Source: Streptomyces ficellus (GTDB taxonomy: Bacteria > Actinomycetota > Actinomycetes > Streptomycetales > Streptomycetaceae). Taken from it: DNA of 64,000 nt. Positions 16,373 through 24,344 of the stretch are shown here, piece after piece. Within the stretch, counting starts at the first letter, position 1; the number at the start of each line of letters is the position of its first letter. The translations under genes were made by a program, and so were the position numbers. Below the pieces are notes generated by a model. The model was not told the DNA's origin. It saw only the letters and a program-made list of their open reading frames with translations, and ran no database searches. Location of the stretch: the NCBI RefSeq assembly GCF_030406405.1, contig NZ_JAUEPL010000019.1, forward strand, positions 42,385-106,384, read 5' to 3'.

Positions 16373-16651
16373 ATGCAGTGTCCCAAGTGCCATGCGCCCA
16401 TGCACACCTACAACCGCAACGGCGTCCAGATCGAGCAGTGCAGCGGCTGCCGGGGGATCTTCCTCGACTACGGCGAGCTGGAGGCGCTGACCCGCCTGGA
16501 GGCGCAGTGGGTCCAGCAGGCCCCGCCCGCGCCGCCGGCCCCGCAGGCCTACCCGGCCCCGGCCGCTCCCGCCTGGGGCGCGCCGCACCACGGCCACCAC
16601 GGCCGCCACGGTCACCAGCGCAGCTTCGGCCGGATGCTCTTCTCCTCCTGA
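16373..16651 (+). CDS. TFIIB-type zinc-ribbon protein
   Basis: A 92-residue protein. The N-terminus is a zinc ribbon of the zf-TFIIB family (CPKCHAPM at residues 3-10 and CSGCRGIFLDYGELE at about 24-38). The rest is Pro/Ala-rich and then His-rich (HHGHHGRHGH), ending RSFGRMLFSS. The His cluster may bind metal. ATG 16373 is preceded by GAGGAG. A perfect hairpin separates it from the tRNA array. Function unknown. Confidence 0.82.
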   Translation: MQCPKCHAPMHTYNRNGVQIEQCSGCRGIFLDYGELEALTRLEAQWVQQAPPAPPAPQAYPAPAAPAWGAPHHGHHGRHGHQRSFGRMLFSS

Positions 16652-16672
16652 GGGAAGGGCCCGACGAACGAC

Positions 16673-16705
16673 GGAGCCCCGGCCGCGTGACGCGGCCGGG
16701 GCTCC
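16673..16705. terminator. Bidirectional terminator, perfect 15-bp stem
   Basis: GGAGCCCCGGCCGCG (16673-16687) pairs perfectly with 16691-16705 around a 3-nt TGA loop. It lies between the zinc-ribbon gene (+) and the end of the tRNA array (-), and should terminate both. Confidence 0.88.
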
Positions 16706-16713
16706 GGGCTGTG

Positions 16714-16785
16714 TGGACGATACTGGGATTGAACCAGTGACCTCTTCCGTGTCAGGGAAGCGCTCTCCCGCTGAGCTAATCGTCC
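16714..16785 (-). tRNA. tRNA-Val (GAC)
   Basis: The 72-nt sequence folds as a full cloverleaf: acceptor GGACGAT/ATCGTCC, D arm with GCTCAGCGGGAGAGC, anticodon stem CTTCC/GGAAG around CTGACAC (anticodon GAC) and T arm ACTGGTTCAATCCCAGT. It is the last and most distal of three Val-GAC genes in the reverse-strand array. No CCA is encoded. Confidence 0.95.
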
Positions 16786-16826
16786 TCGGGACCATGATCC
16801 GTAATTCGAGGATCATGGACACTGCG

Positions 16827-16898
16827 TGCGCGATACTGGGATTGAACCAGTGACCTCTTCCGTGTCAGGGAAGCGCTCTCCCGCTGAGCTAATCGCGC
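16827..16898 (-). tRNA. tRNA-Val (GAC), variant acceptor stem
   Basis: Same 72-nt cloverleaf and GAC anticodon as its neighbours, but the acceptor stem is GCGCGAT/ATCGCGC instead of GGACGAT/ATCGTCC. The changes are compensatory on both strands of the stem, so it should be functional. Confidence 0.95.
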
Positions 16899-16931
16899 GG
16901 GGATCCTTGCGGACCGATCCTTGTGGATCAG

Positions 16932-17003
16932 TGGACGATACTGGGATTGAACCAGTGACCTCTTCCGTGTCAGGGAAGCGCTCTCCCGCTGAGCTAATCG
17001 TCC
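16932..17003 (-). tRNA. tRNA-Val (GAC)
   Basis: The 72-nt sequence appears identical to the copy at 16714-16785, with acceptor GGACGAT/ATCGTCC and anticodon GAC. Only 4 nt separate it from tRNA-Cys, so the array must be cut from a common precursor. Confidence 0.95.
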
Positions 17004-17007
17004 TTGG

Positions 17008-17078
17008 AGGTGGAGACGGGATTTGAACCCGTGTAGACGGCTTTGCAGGCCGTTGCCTCGCCTCTCGGCCACTCCACC
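17008..17078 (-). tRNA. tRNA-Cys (GCA)
   Basis: A 71-nt cloverleaf with acceptor GGTGGAG/CTCCACC, anticodon stem ACGGC/GCCGT around CTGCAAA (anticodon GCA) and discriminator U, as expected for tRNA-Cys. It is second in the array. Confidence 0.95.
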
Positions 17079-17113
17079 AGGAGTGCAGGGGTTCGGGAAG
17101 ATCCCCCACGTCG

Positions 17114-17186
17114 AGCGGACGACGAGATTCGAACTCGCGACCCTCACCTTGGCAAGGTGATGCTCTACCAACTGAGCCACGTCCGC
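17114..17186 (-). tRNA. tRNA-Gly (GCC)
   Basis: A 73-nt cloverleaf with acceptor GCGGACG/CGTCCGC, anticodon stem TCACC/GGTGA around TTGCCAA (anticodon GCC) and discriminator U. It is the first gene of the array, 36 nt after the predicted transcript start. Confidence 0.95.
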
Positions 17187-17228
17187 TTGTCGTTTCCGAT
17201 CCGCTTGCGCGTCCCGGCGACGTGTTGA

Positions 17229-17256
17229 ACTCTAGCGGATTCCCGGTCCAGTACAA
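17229..17256 (-). promoter_or_regulatory. Promoter of the tRNA array
   Basis: On the minus strand, TTGTAC (complement of 17251-17256) and TAGAGT (complement of 17229-17234) are separated by 16 nt, a fair match to a sigma-HrdB-type promoter. The start would fall near 17222, about 36 nt before tRNA-Gly. No other candidate is nearer. Confidence 0.6.
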
Positions 17257-17432
17257 AAACGCGTTTGCGCAGCGTGCTGCGCTGACCCCGGCCCGAAGTG
17301 CGACAGGCGGCGCACACACGGTATCGGGACAGTGCCAGGGGCGGCGCCGGGAAAGCCACGGGACCGCTCCCGCGGACGGAGCCGGAGACCGGCCGCGTAC
17401 GCCCCGCCCGGGACCGCCATAGACTCGCATCC

Positions 17433-18482
17433 GTGCACGACCTCCCTCCTCTGGCCCGTTTCGGTGGCCTCCTGGCCACCGATCTGCGGGATGTCACCAG
17501 TGACCCCGAGGCCCTCGACTCCGCCGGCTTCTGGGCCGTCTCCGCGGACTTCGAAGGCCGCCTGACCTGCGCCCGCTTCGGTGACGTCCGTCCCGCGCCG
17601 GTACCCGCGCCCGTGCCGGGCGCCTGGCGGGGCCCCGCCGCCGGTGACTGGACGTCGTCACTGGACCGCGCCGCGTACATGGCGGGCGTACGCAGGATCC
17701 GGGAGCACATCGCGGCGGGTGAGGTCTACCAGGCGAACCTCTGCCGCGTGCTCAGCGCGCCCCTCCCGGACGAGGCCGCCGACATCGACGACCTGACCGC
17801 GCTCCTCGCGCGCGGCAACCCCGCCCCCTATGCCGGAACGATTCGGCTGCCCGCCCACGGGGTCGAGATCGCCACCGCATCGCCCGAGCTGTACCTGCGG
17901 CGCGACGGCTCCACCGTGGAGTCCGGCCCGATCAAGGGCACCGGCAGGACCGCGCAGGACCTCCTGGACAAGGACCGCGCCGAGAACGTGATGATCGTGG
18001 ACCTGGTCCGCAACGACCTGGGACGGGTCTGCGCCACCGGCTCCGTCACGGTCCCGGCGCTCTGCGCGATCGAGCCGCACCCCGGCCTCGTCCACCTCGT
18101 CTCCACCGTGCGCGGCGAGCTGTCCGTCAAGGCGGGGTGGAAGGACCTGCTGGAAGCGACCTTCCCGCCCGGCTCGGTCACCGGCGCTCCCAAGTCCAGC
18201 GCGCTGGAGATCATCGAGGCGCTGGAGACCGCCCCCCGCGGCCCATACTGCGGCGGCATCGGCTGGGTCGACGCCGACCGCCGCACCGGAGAGCTGGCCG
18301 TCGGCATACGCACGTTCTGGATCGACCGCGCGGAGGGCGCCCTCCGTTTCGGCACCGGCGCCGGCATCACCTGGGGCTCCGACCCCGAACGCGAGTGGGC
18401 CGAGACCGAACTGAAGGCATCCCGGCTGCTGGCGGTAGCGTCGGGGAGGTACGAGGCGAGCGGAAGGACCATCACGACATGA
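17433..18482 (+). CDS. pabB: Aminodeoxychorismate synthase component I (PabB-like)
   Basis: Chorismate-binding enzyme, 349 residues, adding amide nitrogen to chorismate on the way to p-aminobenzoate and folate. Motifs include EVYQANLCRVL, the conserved GPIKGTGRT, KDRAENVMIVDLVRNDLGRV and FPPGSVTGAPK, with the C-terminal GIGWVD and FGTGAGITW. It lacks the long N-terminal part of larger homologues. GTG 17433 is chosen because TAGACT (17420-17425) ends 7 nt upstream (leaderless). The stop overlaps pabC by ATGA. Confidence 0.9.
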   Translation: MHDLPPLARFGGLLATDLRDVTSDPEALDSAGFWAVSADFEGRLTCARFGDVRPAPVPAPVPGAWRGPAAGDWTSSLDRAAYMAGVRRIREHIAAGEVYQANLCRVLSAPLPDEAADIDDLTALLARGNPAPYAGTIRLPAHGVEIATASPELYLRRDGSTVESGPIKGTGRTAQDLLDKDRAENVMIVDLVRNDLGRVCATGSVTVPALCAIEPHPGLVHLVSTVRGELSVKAGWKDLLEATFPPGSVTGAPKSSALEIIEALETAPRGPYCGGIGWVDADRRTGELAVGIRTFWIDRAEGALRFGTGAGITWGSDPEREWAETELKASRLLAVASGRYEASGRTITT

Positions 18483-19291
18483 AGCTGTGGGTCAACGGCG
18501 GGCTGTACGACGCGGACGCCGCACGGGTCTCCGTACTGGACCACGGCCTGACCGTGGGCGACGGCGTCTTCGAGACGATCAAGGCCGTGGACGGCCGGCC
18601 CTTCGCGCTGGACCCGCACCTGGACCGCCTCACCCGCTCCGCGCGCGGCCTCGGGCTGCCCGACCCGGACCTCGACGAGGTGCGCCGGGCCTGCGCGGCC
18701 GTGCTTCAGGCCAACCCCATGCCGCTCGGCCGGCTGCGCATCACGTACACCGGCGGGGTCTCCCCGCTCGGCTCCGACCGCGGCGACACCGGCCCCACCC
18801 TCGTCGTCGCCCTCGGCGAGACCACGTACCGCCCCGACACCACCGCCGTGATCACCGTCCCCTGGACGCGCAACGAGCGCGGCGCCCTGACGGGCCTGAA
18901 GACCACCTCGTACGCGGAGAACGTCGTCGCCCTCGCCAGGGCACACGAGCGGGGCGCGTCCGAGGCACTGTTCGCCAACACCGTCGGACAGCTCTGCGAA
19001 GGCACCGGCTCCAACGTCTTCGTCGTCCTGGACGGCCGGCTCCACACCCCGCCGCTCGCCTCGGGCTGCCTCGCCGGCATCACCCGCGCCCTGACCGTCG
19101 AATGGACCGGCGCCCAGGAGACCGACCTGCCGTTCGACGTACTGGAGCGGGCCGACGAGATCTTCCTGACCTCCACCCTCCGCGACGTCCAGGCGGTCCA
19201 CCGCCTGGACGGGCGCGAGCTGCCCGGCGCGCCCGGACCGGTCACCGCCAAGGCCATGCGGATCTTCGCGGAGCGGGCCGCCCAGATGTGA
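18479..19291 (+). CDS. pabC: Aminodeoxychorismate lyase (PabC-like, class IV PLP)
   Basis: PLP enzyme of fold type IV, 270 residues, expected to split aminodeoxychorismate into p-aminobenzoate and pyruvate. It has the family start MKLWVNG, the DHGLTVGDGVFETIK segment, the PLP-lysine in LKTTSYAENVVA and the late EGTGSNVFVV. ATG 18479 overlaps the pabB stop (ATGA), so the two subunits are translationally coupled. A branched-chain or D-amino-acid aminotransferase role is excluded mainly by this pairing. Confidence 0.9.
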   Translation: MKLWVNGGLYDADAARVSVLDHGLTVGDGVFETIKAVDGRPFALDPHLDRLTRSARGLGLPDPDLDEVRRACAAVLQANPMPLGRLRITYTGGVSPLGSDRGDTGPTLVVALGETTYRPDTTAVITVPWTRNERGALTGLKTTSYAENVVALARAHERGASEALFANTVGQLCEGTGSNVFVVLDGRLHTPPLASGCLAGITRALTVEWTGAQETDLPFDVLERADEIFLTSTLRDVQAVHRLDGRELPGAPGPVTAKAMRIFAERAAQM

Positions 19292-19324
19292 CGCGACGGC
19301 CGCACGGTGGGTAGAACATCCCCG

Positions 19325-20164
19325 ATGACCACCACCCTGCGGCCGACCGGGCCGCTCCAGCAGACCGCCGACGGCGCCCGATCGCGCTCCTACGACGTCT
19401 GTGTGAACAGCCGCCCCGTGGGCGCCGTCGAACTCGGCACCATGCCCGGACCCGGGCGGGCGGCCGGGGTGATCCGCTCGCTGCGCGTCGACGAGCCGGA
19501 CCGCCGGCGCGGCCGGGGCACGGTGGCCGCGCTCGCCGCCGAGGAGGTGCTGCGGGGCTGGGGCTGCGACCAGGTCGTGATCTCCGTACCGGCCGGGGCC
19601 ACGGCCGCGCTGCGCATGGCGAGCGCCCTCGGCTACACCGAACGCAGCCGCAACATGGCCAAGGACCTCACCGGACCGCCCCCCGAGCTGCCCGCCCACG
19701 TCGAGGTCCGGCCGATGAGCGAGGCGGAGTACCGCGTGTGGGAGGACCGGTCCACGGAGAGCTTCGCGCGCAGCTGGACCGAGCGCGGCGTAGCGGCGGA
19801 GCGGGCCAGGGCGAAGGCGGAGGTGAGCCGCCGCGAGAACCTGCCCGCCGGACTCGCCACCGAAGGCACCGCCTTCCATGTGGCCGTGCGGGAGGGTGTG
19901 CCCGTCGCGCACCTGTGGACCGGCCGCCGGGAGCTGGCCCCCGGCGAGGAGGCCGCGTTCGTGTACGACATCGAGGTCGCCGACGACCACCGCGGCAAGG
20001 GGTACGGCCGCGCCCTGATGCTGCTCGCCGAGCGGATCGCCCTGGAGGGCGGGGAGCGCCGGATCGGCCTGCACGTCTTCGCGGGCAACACCCCGGCGCT
20101 GCGGCTCTATGAGTCGCTCGGCTACCGGACGACCCATGTCCACAGCTACAAGCCGCTGCTCTAG
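19325..20164 (+). CDS. Tandem-GNAT acetyltransferase
   Basis: A 279-residue protein with two GNAT domains. The first (about 25-120) has the acetyl-CoA loop DEPDRRRGRGTVAAL; the second (about 130-279) has VADDHRGKGYGRALM and NTPALRLYESLGY. Tandem GNATs of this kind include mycothiol synthase and aminoglycoside acetylases, but the sequence does not point to one. ATG 19325 is preceded at 7 nt by TAGAAC and no ribosome site. Its TAG shares a CTAG with the stop of the convergent gene. Confidence 0.82.
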   Translation: MTTTLRPTGPLQQTADGARSRSYDVCVNSRPVGAVELGTMPGPGRAAGVIRSLRVDEPDRRRGRGTVAALAAEEVLRGWGCDQVVISVPAGATAALRMASALGYTERSRNMAKDLTGPPPELPAHVEVRPMSEAEYRVWEDRSTESFARSWTERGVAAERARAKAEVSRRENLPAGLATEGTAFHVAVREGVPVAHLWTGRRELAPGEEAAFVYDIEVADDHRGKGYGRALMLLAERIALEGGERRIGLHVFAGNTPALRLYESLGYRTTHVHSYKPLL

Positions 20165-20694
20165 AGCTGACCGCCCGGCTCGGCCAGAAGACGGTCGGCG
20201 ATCTCCTCGATGCGCTCGCGCAGCCCCTCCTGGCTCTTGCCGCCGTCCAGCCGCTCGCCGCCGATCACATACGTGGGGGTGCCGGTCACCCCGATCGCCT
20301 TGCCCTCCGCCTGATCGGCGTCCACGATCAACAGGTGCCGGCCGTCGATCAGGGCCGTGTCGAACTCCTCGGTGTCCAGGCCCAGTTCGTCCGCCACCTC
20401 CAGCAGCAGCGGCTCGCCCTTCGAGGCCAGCTCTTCGGTCCTGGCCAGCACCGCCTCCGCGTACGGCCAGCCCTGCCCCTGCGCGAACGCCTCCTCGGCG
20501 GCCTGCGCCGCGGCGTAGGCGTGCTGGTGCCTCTCCAGGGGGAAGTGCCGCAGCCGTACCTCCAGCCGGTCCCCGTACCGGGCGCGCAGCGCGCGCAGGT
20601 CCTCCAGGGCGGCATGACAGTCGGGGCACTGCAGCTCGCACCAGACGTCGAGGACGACGGGCGTGGCGGTGCGCTCGGTGGTGGCGTCGTTCAT
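20161..20694 (-). CDS. DsbA/FrnE-like thioredoxin-fold protein
   Basis: A 177-residue DsbA-family oxidoreductase without signal peptide, so cytoplasmic. The redox motif is CPDC in VWCELQCPDCHAAL (first Cys at about residue 19, CxxC at 23-26), and the cis-proline region is TGTPTYVIGGERL. Such proteins act as disulphide isomerases or bind small thiols such as mycothiol. An AAGACT box ends 6 nt before the ATG. Its stop is the reverse of the GNAT stop, in one CTAG palindrome. Confidence 0.82.
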   Translation of the reverse strand: MNDATTERTATPVVLDVWCELQCPDCHAALEDLRALRARYGDRLEVRLRHFPLERHQHAYAAAQAAEEAFAQGQGWPYAEAVLARTEELASKGEPLLLEVADELGLDTEEFDTALIDGRHLLIVDADQAEGKAIGVTGTPTYVIGGERLDGGKSQEGLRERIEEIADRLLAEPGGQL

Positions 20695-20854
20695 GAGGGC
20701 AGTCTTTCAGCAGGGACGCGAGCGCCCCAACCGGGACCTGAGGAGGACCCGGTCCCGGAGATCTCCCCGAGGTCGCCCGGGACCATGGCCGCCACGCCGC
20801 CGCCCGGTGCAGGATGGAAGGGACGTATCGCCCGCCGCACGCCTGGAGGACCGG

Positions 20855-21292
20855 ATGCTTGCCGAGACGATCTGTTCTGCGGTGTCCGCGGCGGGGCTGG
20901 GCATCGCGGCGATCACCGCGTACCGCAAGAGGTTCCTGACGGCCGCCCGTATCGCCGCGTACGCGCTGGTGCCGCTCGGACTGGTGATGACCGGCGCAGT
21001 GGAGTGGCTGGCCAGGACGGCTTTCAGCCCCGTGGCGTGGGCCGGTTTCGGTGTCCTCGGCCTGTCCTGGGTGCTGTTCACGACGACCCGGGCCGTCGAA
21101 CGGCGCCGGGGAGGTACGCGCAAGGACCGCAAGGCGGCCGGGGCCGCACGGGAGCGCGAGGCGACCGCGCCGGGCGCGTCCGCGCCGTCGCTCGGGGCGG
21201 GTGAGCGGTCCACGGCGAAGCCGCGCGGCGCCACGGCCGCCAACGACGACTTCAGCGACATCGAGGCCATCCTGAAGAAGCACGGCATCTGA
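20855..21292 (+). CDS. Small membrane protein with charged tail
   Basis: A 145-residue protein with three hydrophobic helices (about 5-20, 30-50 and 57-77) followed by a basic, Ala-rich cytoplasmic tail ending in the acidic-basic motif DDFSDIEAILKKHGI. The start has GGAGG 5 nt upstream. I recall conserved Streptomyces proteins of this layout with an I-E-x-I-L-x-x-x-G-I-like end, but no known function. Confidence 0.72.
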   Translation: MLAETICSAVSAAGLGIAAITAYRKRFLTAARIAAYALVPLGLVMTGAVEWLARTAFSPVAWAGFGVLGLSWVLFTTTRAVERRRGGTRKDRKAAGAAREREATAPGASAPSLGAGERSTAKPRGATAANDDFSDIEAILKKHGI

Positions 21293-21379
21293 CGTAAGTC
21301 AAACCGCCATGCGCGGGATGGAGTGAACCGGCGTACCGATCAGGGGGTTTTCACCCTTACGTGGGTGGTGGCCTGCGCC

Positions 21380-21601
21380 ATGATCTCCCGCGAGATGCCG
21401 GAAACCTCGCGGGAGCCGTCCCCCGCCACCGAAGCCCCCACCGCGTTCCGCACCGGGATTCCCGCCGAGATGCCTGCGGAGATCCCCGGAGAGCGACGCG
21501 GATGCCTTTTCGCGCTCTCCCAGCCGCCGCTGGTGATCTTCCTGGCGGTGATCGGCTGTCTGCTGCTGATGGCCGCCGTACACGATCTCTTCGTGCTGTG
21601 A
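21380..21601 (+). CDS. Small single-span membrane protein
   Basis: A 73-residue protein with a Pro/Thr/Glu-rich N-terminus and one transmembrane segment near the C-terminus (about 50-72, PPLVIFLAVIGCLLLMAAVH). The start is uncertain: ATG 21380 gives MISREMPETS, GTG 21323 would add 19 residues, and ATG 21395 would shorten it. No ribosome site is clear. Function unknown. Confidence 0.5.
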   Translation: MISREMPETSREPSPATEAPTAFRTGIPAEMPAEIPGERRGCLFALSQPPLVIFLAVIGCLLLMAAVHDLFVL

Positions 21602-21636
21602 GCCTCGCCGCGGCCGGCGGCGTCCGGCGGCCGGGG

Positions 21637-22197
21637 TCAGCCGGCCGCCGCCTCCTTGCGGCGTGCCCGGTACGCCGCGACATGGAGGCGATTGCCGCAC
21701 GTACGGCTGTCGCAGTAGCGGCGCGAGCGGTTGCGTGACAGGTCGACGAAGGCCCGCCCGCAGTCCGGTGCCTCGCAGCGGCGCAGCCGGTCCTGCTCAC
21801 CGGCCACCACGATGAAGGCCAGCGCCATGCCGCAGTCCGCGGCCAGGTGGTCCGCCACCGACGCGCCCGGCGCGAAGTAGTGCACGTGCCAGTCGTAGCC
21901 GTCGTGGTTTGTGAGCTGGGGGGTGGTGCCCGCGGCGGCCACCAGCTGGTTGATCAGCTCGGCCGCGGTCCGCGCCTCGGGCGCCGAGAACACCTCGGAA
22001 AATCGTTTTCTTACGTCCCGTACGGCCCTCAGATCCTGCTCGCCGAGCTCGCCGACGCCGCTGATGTCGTGGCTCCGCACGAACGCGTACAGGGCCGCGA
22101 CGTCCCCGAGCTCGTCGCCCCGCTCGCCTTGGGGCGCGGTGTTCATCAGATCGACGACGGTGTCGAGCGCGATCCGGGTGTCGTGGGGGATCAGCAC
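21637..22197 (-). CDS. CGNR zinc-finger regulator (ABATE domain)
   Basis: A 186-residue protein with an N-terminal ABATE-type stress-induced domain (ALDTVVDLMNT at residues 10-20, through about 125) and a C-terminal CGNR zinc finger: RRCEAPDCGRAFVD, then RRYCDSRTCGNRLHVAAYRA, with the four Cys ligands and the basic DNA-binding tail. It is likely a transcription factor. The start is GTG 22197, with GGGAG 7 nt upstream. Confidence 0.85.
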   Translation of the reverse strand: MLIPHDTRIALDTVVDLMNTAPQGERGDELGDVAALYAFVRSHDISGVGELGEQDLRAVRDVRKRFSEVFSAPEARTAAELINQLVAAAGTTPQLTNHDGYDWHVHYFAPGASVADHLAADCGMALAFIVVAGEQDRLRRCEAPDCGRAFVDLSRNRSRRYCDSRTCGNRLHVAAYRARRKEAAAG

Positions 22198-22328
22198 GAT
22201 TCGCTCCCTGGCCTGCCGCGGGCGGGCGCCCGCCGGATGGCGCCGACTCTAGCGGCTCGCCCACCGGGTGCCACGGGCCGCCGGGGTCGCGTGGGGGACA
22301 GGGCGCACGGCCGCCGGGAACGCGCGGC

Positions 22329-22366
22329 GGCGCCGTCACCGCGGTGGTTTCCGCGGTGACGGCGCC
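22329..22366 (-). terminator. Terminator of ssgB, perfect 16-bp stem
   Basis: GGCGCCGTCACCGCGG (22329-22344) pairs perfectly with 22351-22366 around a tggttt loop. It lies about 95 nt downstream of the ssgB stop and upstream of the CGNR gene. Confidence 0.8.
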
Positions 22367-22461
22367 GGTGTCGTCGTATCAGGCCGCGAACGGCCGTACG
22401 AGGTCTCCGCGCGGCGCCGTCGCCCCGAGTCGGACGGCGCCGTGCGGCTCTCGGGCCTGGC

Positions 22462-22875
22462 TCAGCTTTCGGCCAGGATGTGCGAGAGCTCCGTGTCGAG
22501 ATCGAAGTGACGATGCTCGGTGCCCGGCGGCACCGCGGCGTCGGTCCGCTTCAGGAACGACTCCAGGGCGCGTGCCGGGGCCTCGAGCAGGGCTTCCCCC
22601 TCCGGGGAGCTCAGCGCGATGCAGACGACGCCCTGGCCGTGGCTGCGGGACGGCCAGACTCTGACGTCGCCGGTGCCTGTGGGCCGGTGAAGCCCCTCGG
22701 CGAGAAGGTCGCGGGCGAACACCCACTCGACCGTCTCTTCGGCTCCGGTGTGGAAGGTGGCGTGCACGGCATACGGATCGGCCGTGTCATACCGCAGGCC
22801 CGCCGGTACAGGCAGTGAGGACTCGCTCGATACAACGAGGCGCAGGTGCAGCTCGCAGCTGACCGTGGTGTTCAT
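22462..22875 (-). CDS. ssgB: Sporulation cell-division protein SsgB
   Basis: SsgA-like protein, 137 residues, exactly the length I know for SsgB. It starts MNTTVSCELHLRLVVSS and contains RYDTADPYAVHATFHTGA and VEWVFARDLLAEGL, the most conserved family segments. SsgB recruits FtsZ to future septum sites in aerial hyphae, so the gene marks a sporulating actinomycete. ATG 22875 is chosen by family length. In S. coelicolor its transcription depends on the stress sigma factor SigH; a matching promoter-like sequence is annotated upstream. Confidence 0.95.
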   Translation of the reverse strand: MNTTVSCELHLRLVVSSESSLPVPAGLRYDTADPYAVHATFHTGAEETVEWVFARDLLAEGLHRPTGTGDVRVWPSRSHGQGVVCIALSSPEGEALLEAPARALESFLKRTDAAVPPGTEHRHFDLDTELSHILAES

Positions 22876-22934
22876 AAGCGCCAGGGCCTTTCGCTCAGTG
22901 TGCGCTCGGGGATTCGCACGTCGGCGAAATCGAC

Positions 22935-22961
22935 ATGCCACCTACGGTGCCGTTGTAAACC
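22935..22961 (-). promoter_or_regulatory. Possible SigH/SigB-type promoter of ssgB
   Basis: On the minus strand GGTTT (complement of 22957-22961) and TGGCAT (complement of 22935-22940) are 16 nt apart, resembling the GNNT-N14-16-GGGTAT pattern of Streptomyces SigB-like factors, though the -10 is a poor match. It sits 60 nt upstream of ssgB, in line with known SigH control. Confidence 0.35.
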
Positions 22962-23065
22962 CCTCTGTCTGTTTTGTGGCCCTTGAGGTACCTCGTATGG
23001 CGGTGTGCAACCGGCCCTTATGCGTCCATTCCGGTGCTCGGCCGAAGTCGGGTAGGTTAGGCCCT

Positions 23066-23530
23066 ATGAATGCGGAGAGTGACGAGCGGGGGAAGGTCAC
23101 CCCACAGGTGACCACAGCACCCGCGAGGGGGGACGTGACGGAAGAGGTGGGCGCGGAGCCGGCGCTCGGCTCCCGGGCGCCCGAGTTCATCAAGGCGCGC
23201 CGGACGCTGCATCTCAGTTGGCAGGTCGGCGTGTTCCTCGTCGGCCTGGCCGTGGTGGCCGCCGGCGCGGCCATGCTCGTGCTGCCCGGCCCCGGCTGGT
23301 TGGTGATCTTCGGCGGTATGGCGATCTGGGCGACCGAATTCGTCTGGGCGCAGCTCGTCCTGCGCTGGACGAAGCGGAAAGTGACCGAGGCGGCGCAGAA
23401 GGCCATCGACCCGAAGGTGCGGCGGCGCAACATCATCCTCACCACGGTGGGCCTGGTGATCATCGCGGTGCTGGTCGGCGTCTATCTCTGGAAGTACGGA
23501 TTCGCCATGCCCTGGAACACCGGCCGATGA
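23066..23530 (+). CDS. TIGR02611-type membrane protein (PGPGW)
   Basis: A 154-residue membrane protein. A hydrophilic N-terminus (about 1-45) precedes a first helix pair (SWQVGVFLVGLAVVAAG, then VLPGPGWLVIFGGMAIWA with the diagnostic PGPGW) and a C-terminal helix (TTVGLVIIAVLVGVYLW). Function is unknown; genes of this family neighbour ssgB in other streptomycetes as I recall. TAGGTT (23053-23058) ends 7 nt before ATG 23066, suggesting a leaderless transcript. Confidence 0.85.
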   Translation: MNAESDERGKVTPQVTTAPARGDVTEEVGAEPALGSRAPEFIKARRTLHLSWQVGVFLVGLAVVAAGAAMLVLPGPGWLVIFGGMAIWATEFVWAQLVLRWTKRKVTEAAQKAIDPKVRRRNIILTTVGLVIIAVLVGVYLWKYGFAMPWNTGR

Positions 23531-23608
23531 CCTCCCGGCGGCCCGCACCGAGCCGCCCTCGGTGGTCGGGGGCACCCGCTGACATGCGGTAATGTTTGCG
23601 GTGCGCCC

Positions 23609-23680
23609 GGGCGATTAGCTCAGTGGGAGAGCGCTTCGTTCACACCGAAGAGGTCACTGGTTCGAACCCAGTATCGCCCA
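23609..23680 (+). tRNA. tRNA-Val (CAC), copy 1
   Basis: A 72-nt cloverleaf with acceptor GGGCGAT/ATCGCCC, anticodon stem CTTCG/CGAAG around TTCACAC (anticodon CAC) and T arm ACTGGTTCGAACCCAGT. It is identical to the copy at 24345-24416. A 17-bp hairpin follows. Confidence 0.95.
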
Positions 23681-23689
23681 CCACCCGGA

Positions 23690-23730
23690 CCGGAGGCCCT
23701 GGAGACCGGATCAGTCTCCAGGGCCTCCGG
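23690..23730 (+). terminator. Terminator after tRNA-Val copy 1
   Basis: CCGGAGGCCCTGGAGAC (23690-23706) pairs perfectly with 23714-23730 around a 7-nt loop, 9 nt after the tRNA. A 13-bp direct repeat (cgtgtcccgcttc) follows at about 23740-23766. Confidence 0.85.
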
Positions 23731-23827
23731 CGTTCCGTCCGTGTCCCGCTTCCGTGTCCCGCTTCCGTGTCCCGGTCCACAGTCGACCGCGCGGCGTGAG
23801 CATGCCACATCGATGCAGACTGGGACC

Positions 23828-24280
23828 ATGAACTGGTCCCACTTCCGTTTCCGCAGCGTCTGGGACGTGCCCGCCCCGCCGGACACCGTCTACGCGATCT
23901 TGGAGCGGCCCGAGGAGTACCCGAGCTGGTGGCCGCAGGTGCGCGAGGTGGCCCGGCTCGACGAGCGCACCGGCACCGCCCGATTCCGGTCCTTCCTCCC
24001 GTACGACCTCGTCGTCACCCTCACCGAACGGCGCCGGGACCCCGTGGCCCGCGTGCTGGAGTCCTGCCTCGCGGGTGACATGGAGGGGTGGGCCCGCTGG
24101 ACCGTCACCGCGCACGGCGCGGGCCGCGCCCGCGCCGTCTACGAGCAGGAGGTCGACGTCCGGCGGCCCCTGCTGCGGCTCCTCGCCCTGCCCGGCAGGC
24201 CGGCCTTCCGCGCCAACCACACGCTGATGATGCGCGCCGGGCGCCGTGGGCTGGCCGCCCACGTCGGCCGTGCGGCGTGA
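23828..24280 (+). CDS. SRPBCC-family protein
   Basis: A 150-residue START/Bet v1-like protein (polyketide cyclase/SRPBCC superfamily). It shows the typical order: SVWDVPAPPDTVYAILERPEEYPSWW split here by its conserved W-W, then WARWTVTAHGAGRARAVYEQEV. Such proteins bind hydrophobic ligands; no substrate is apparent. It lies alone between two identical tRNA-Val genes. ATG 23828 has GGGA close upstream. Confidence 0.8.
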   Translation: MNWSHFRFRSVWDVPAPPDTVYAILERPEEYPSWWPQVREVARLDERTGTARFRSFLPYDLVVTLTERRRDPVARVLESCLAGDMEGWARWTVTAHGAGRARAVYEQEVDVRRPLLRLLALPGRPAFRANHTLMMRAGRRGLAAHVGRAA

Positions 24281-24301
24281 ACGAATCGGTGGGAAACCGG
24301 T

Positions 24302-24331
24302 TTGAACGAGAGCCGCCCGGACCTGTATGGT
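24302..24331 (+). promoter_or_regulatory. Promoter of tRNA-Val copy 2
   Basis: TTGAAC (24302-24307) and TATGGT (24326-24331) are 18 nt apart, a good HrdB-type promoter whose start would fall about 6 nt before the tRNA 5' end. Confidence 0.65.
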
Positions 24332-24344
24332 TCAGTGCGTTCCC

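Noticed and set aside
16714..17003. Three near-identical 72-nt units spaced by 33-41 nt, superficially CRISPR-like
   Set aside because: Each unit folds as a complete tRNA-Val cloverleaf, and no cas gene is present.
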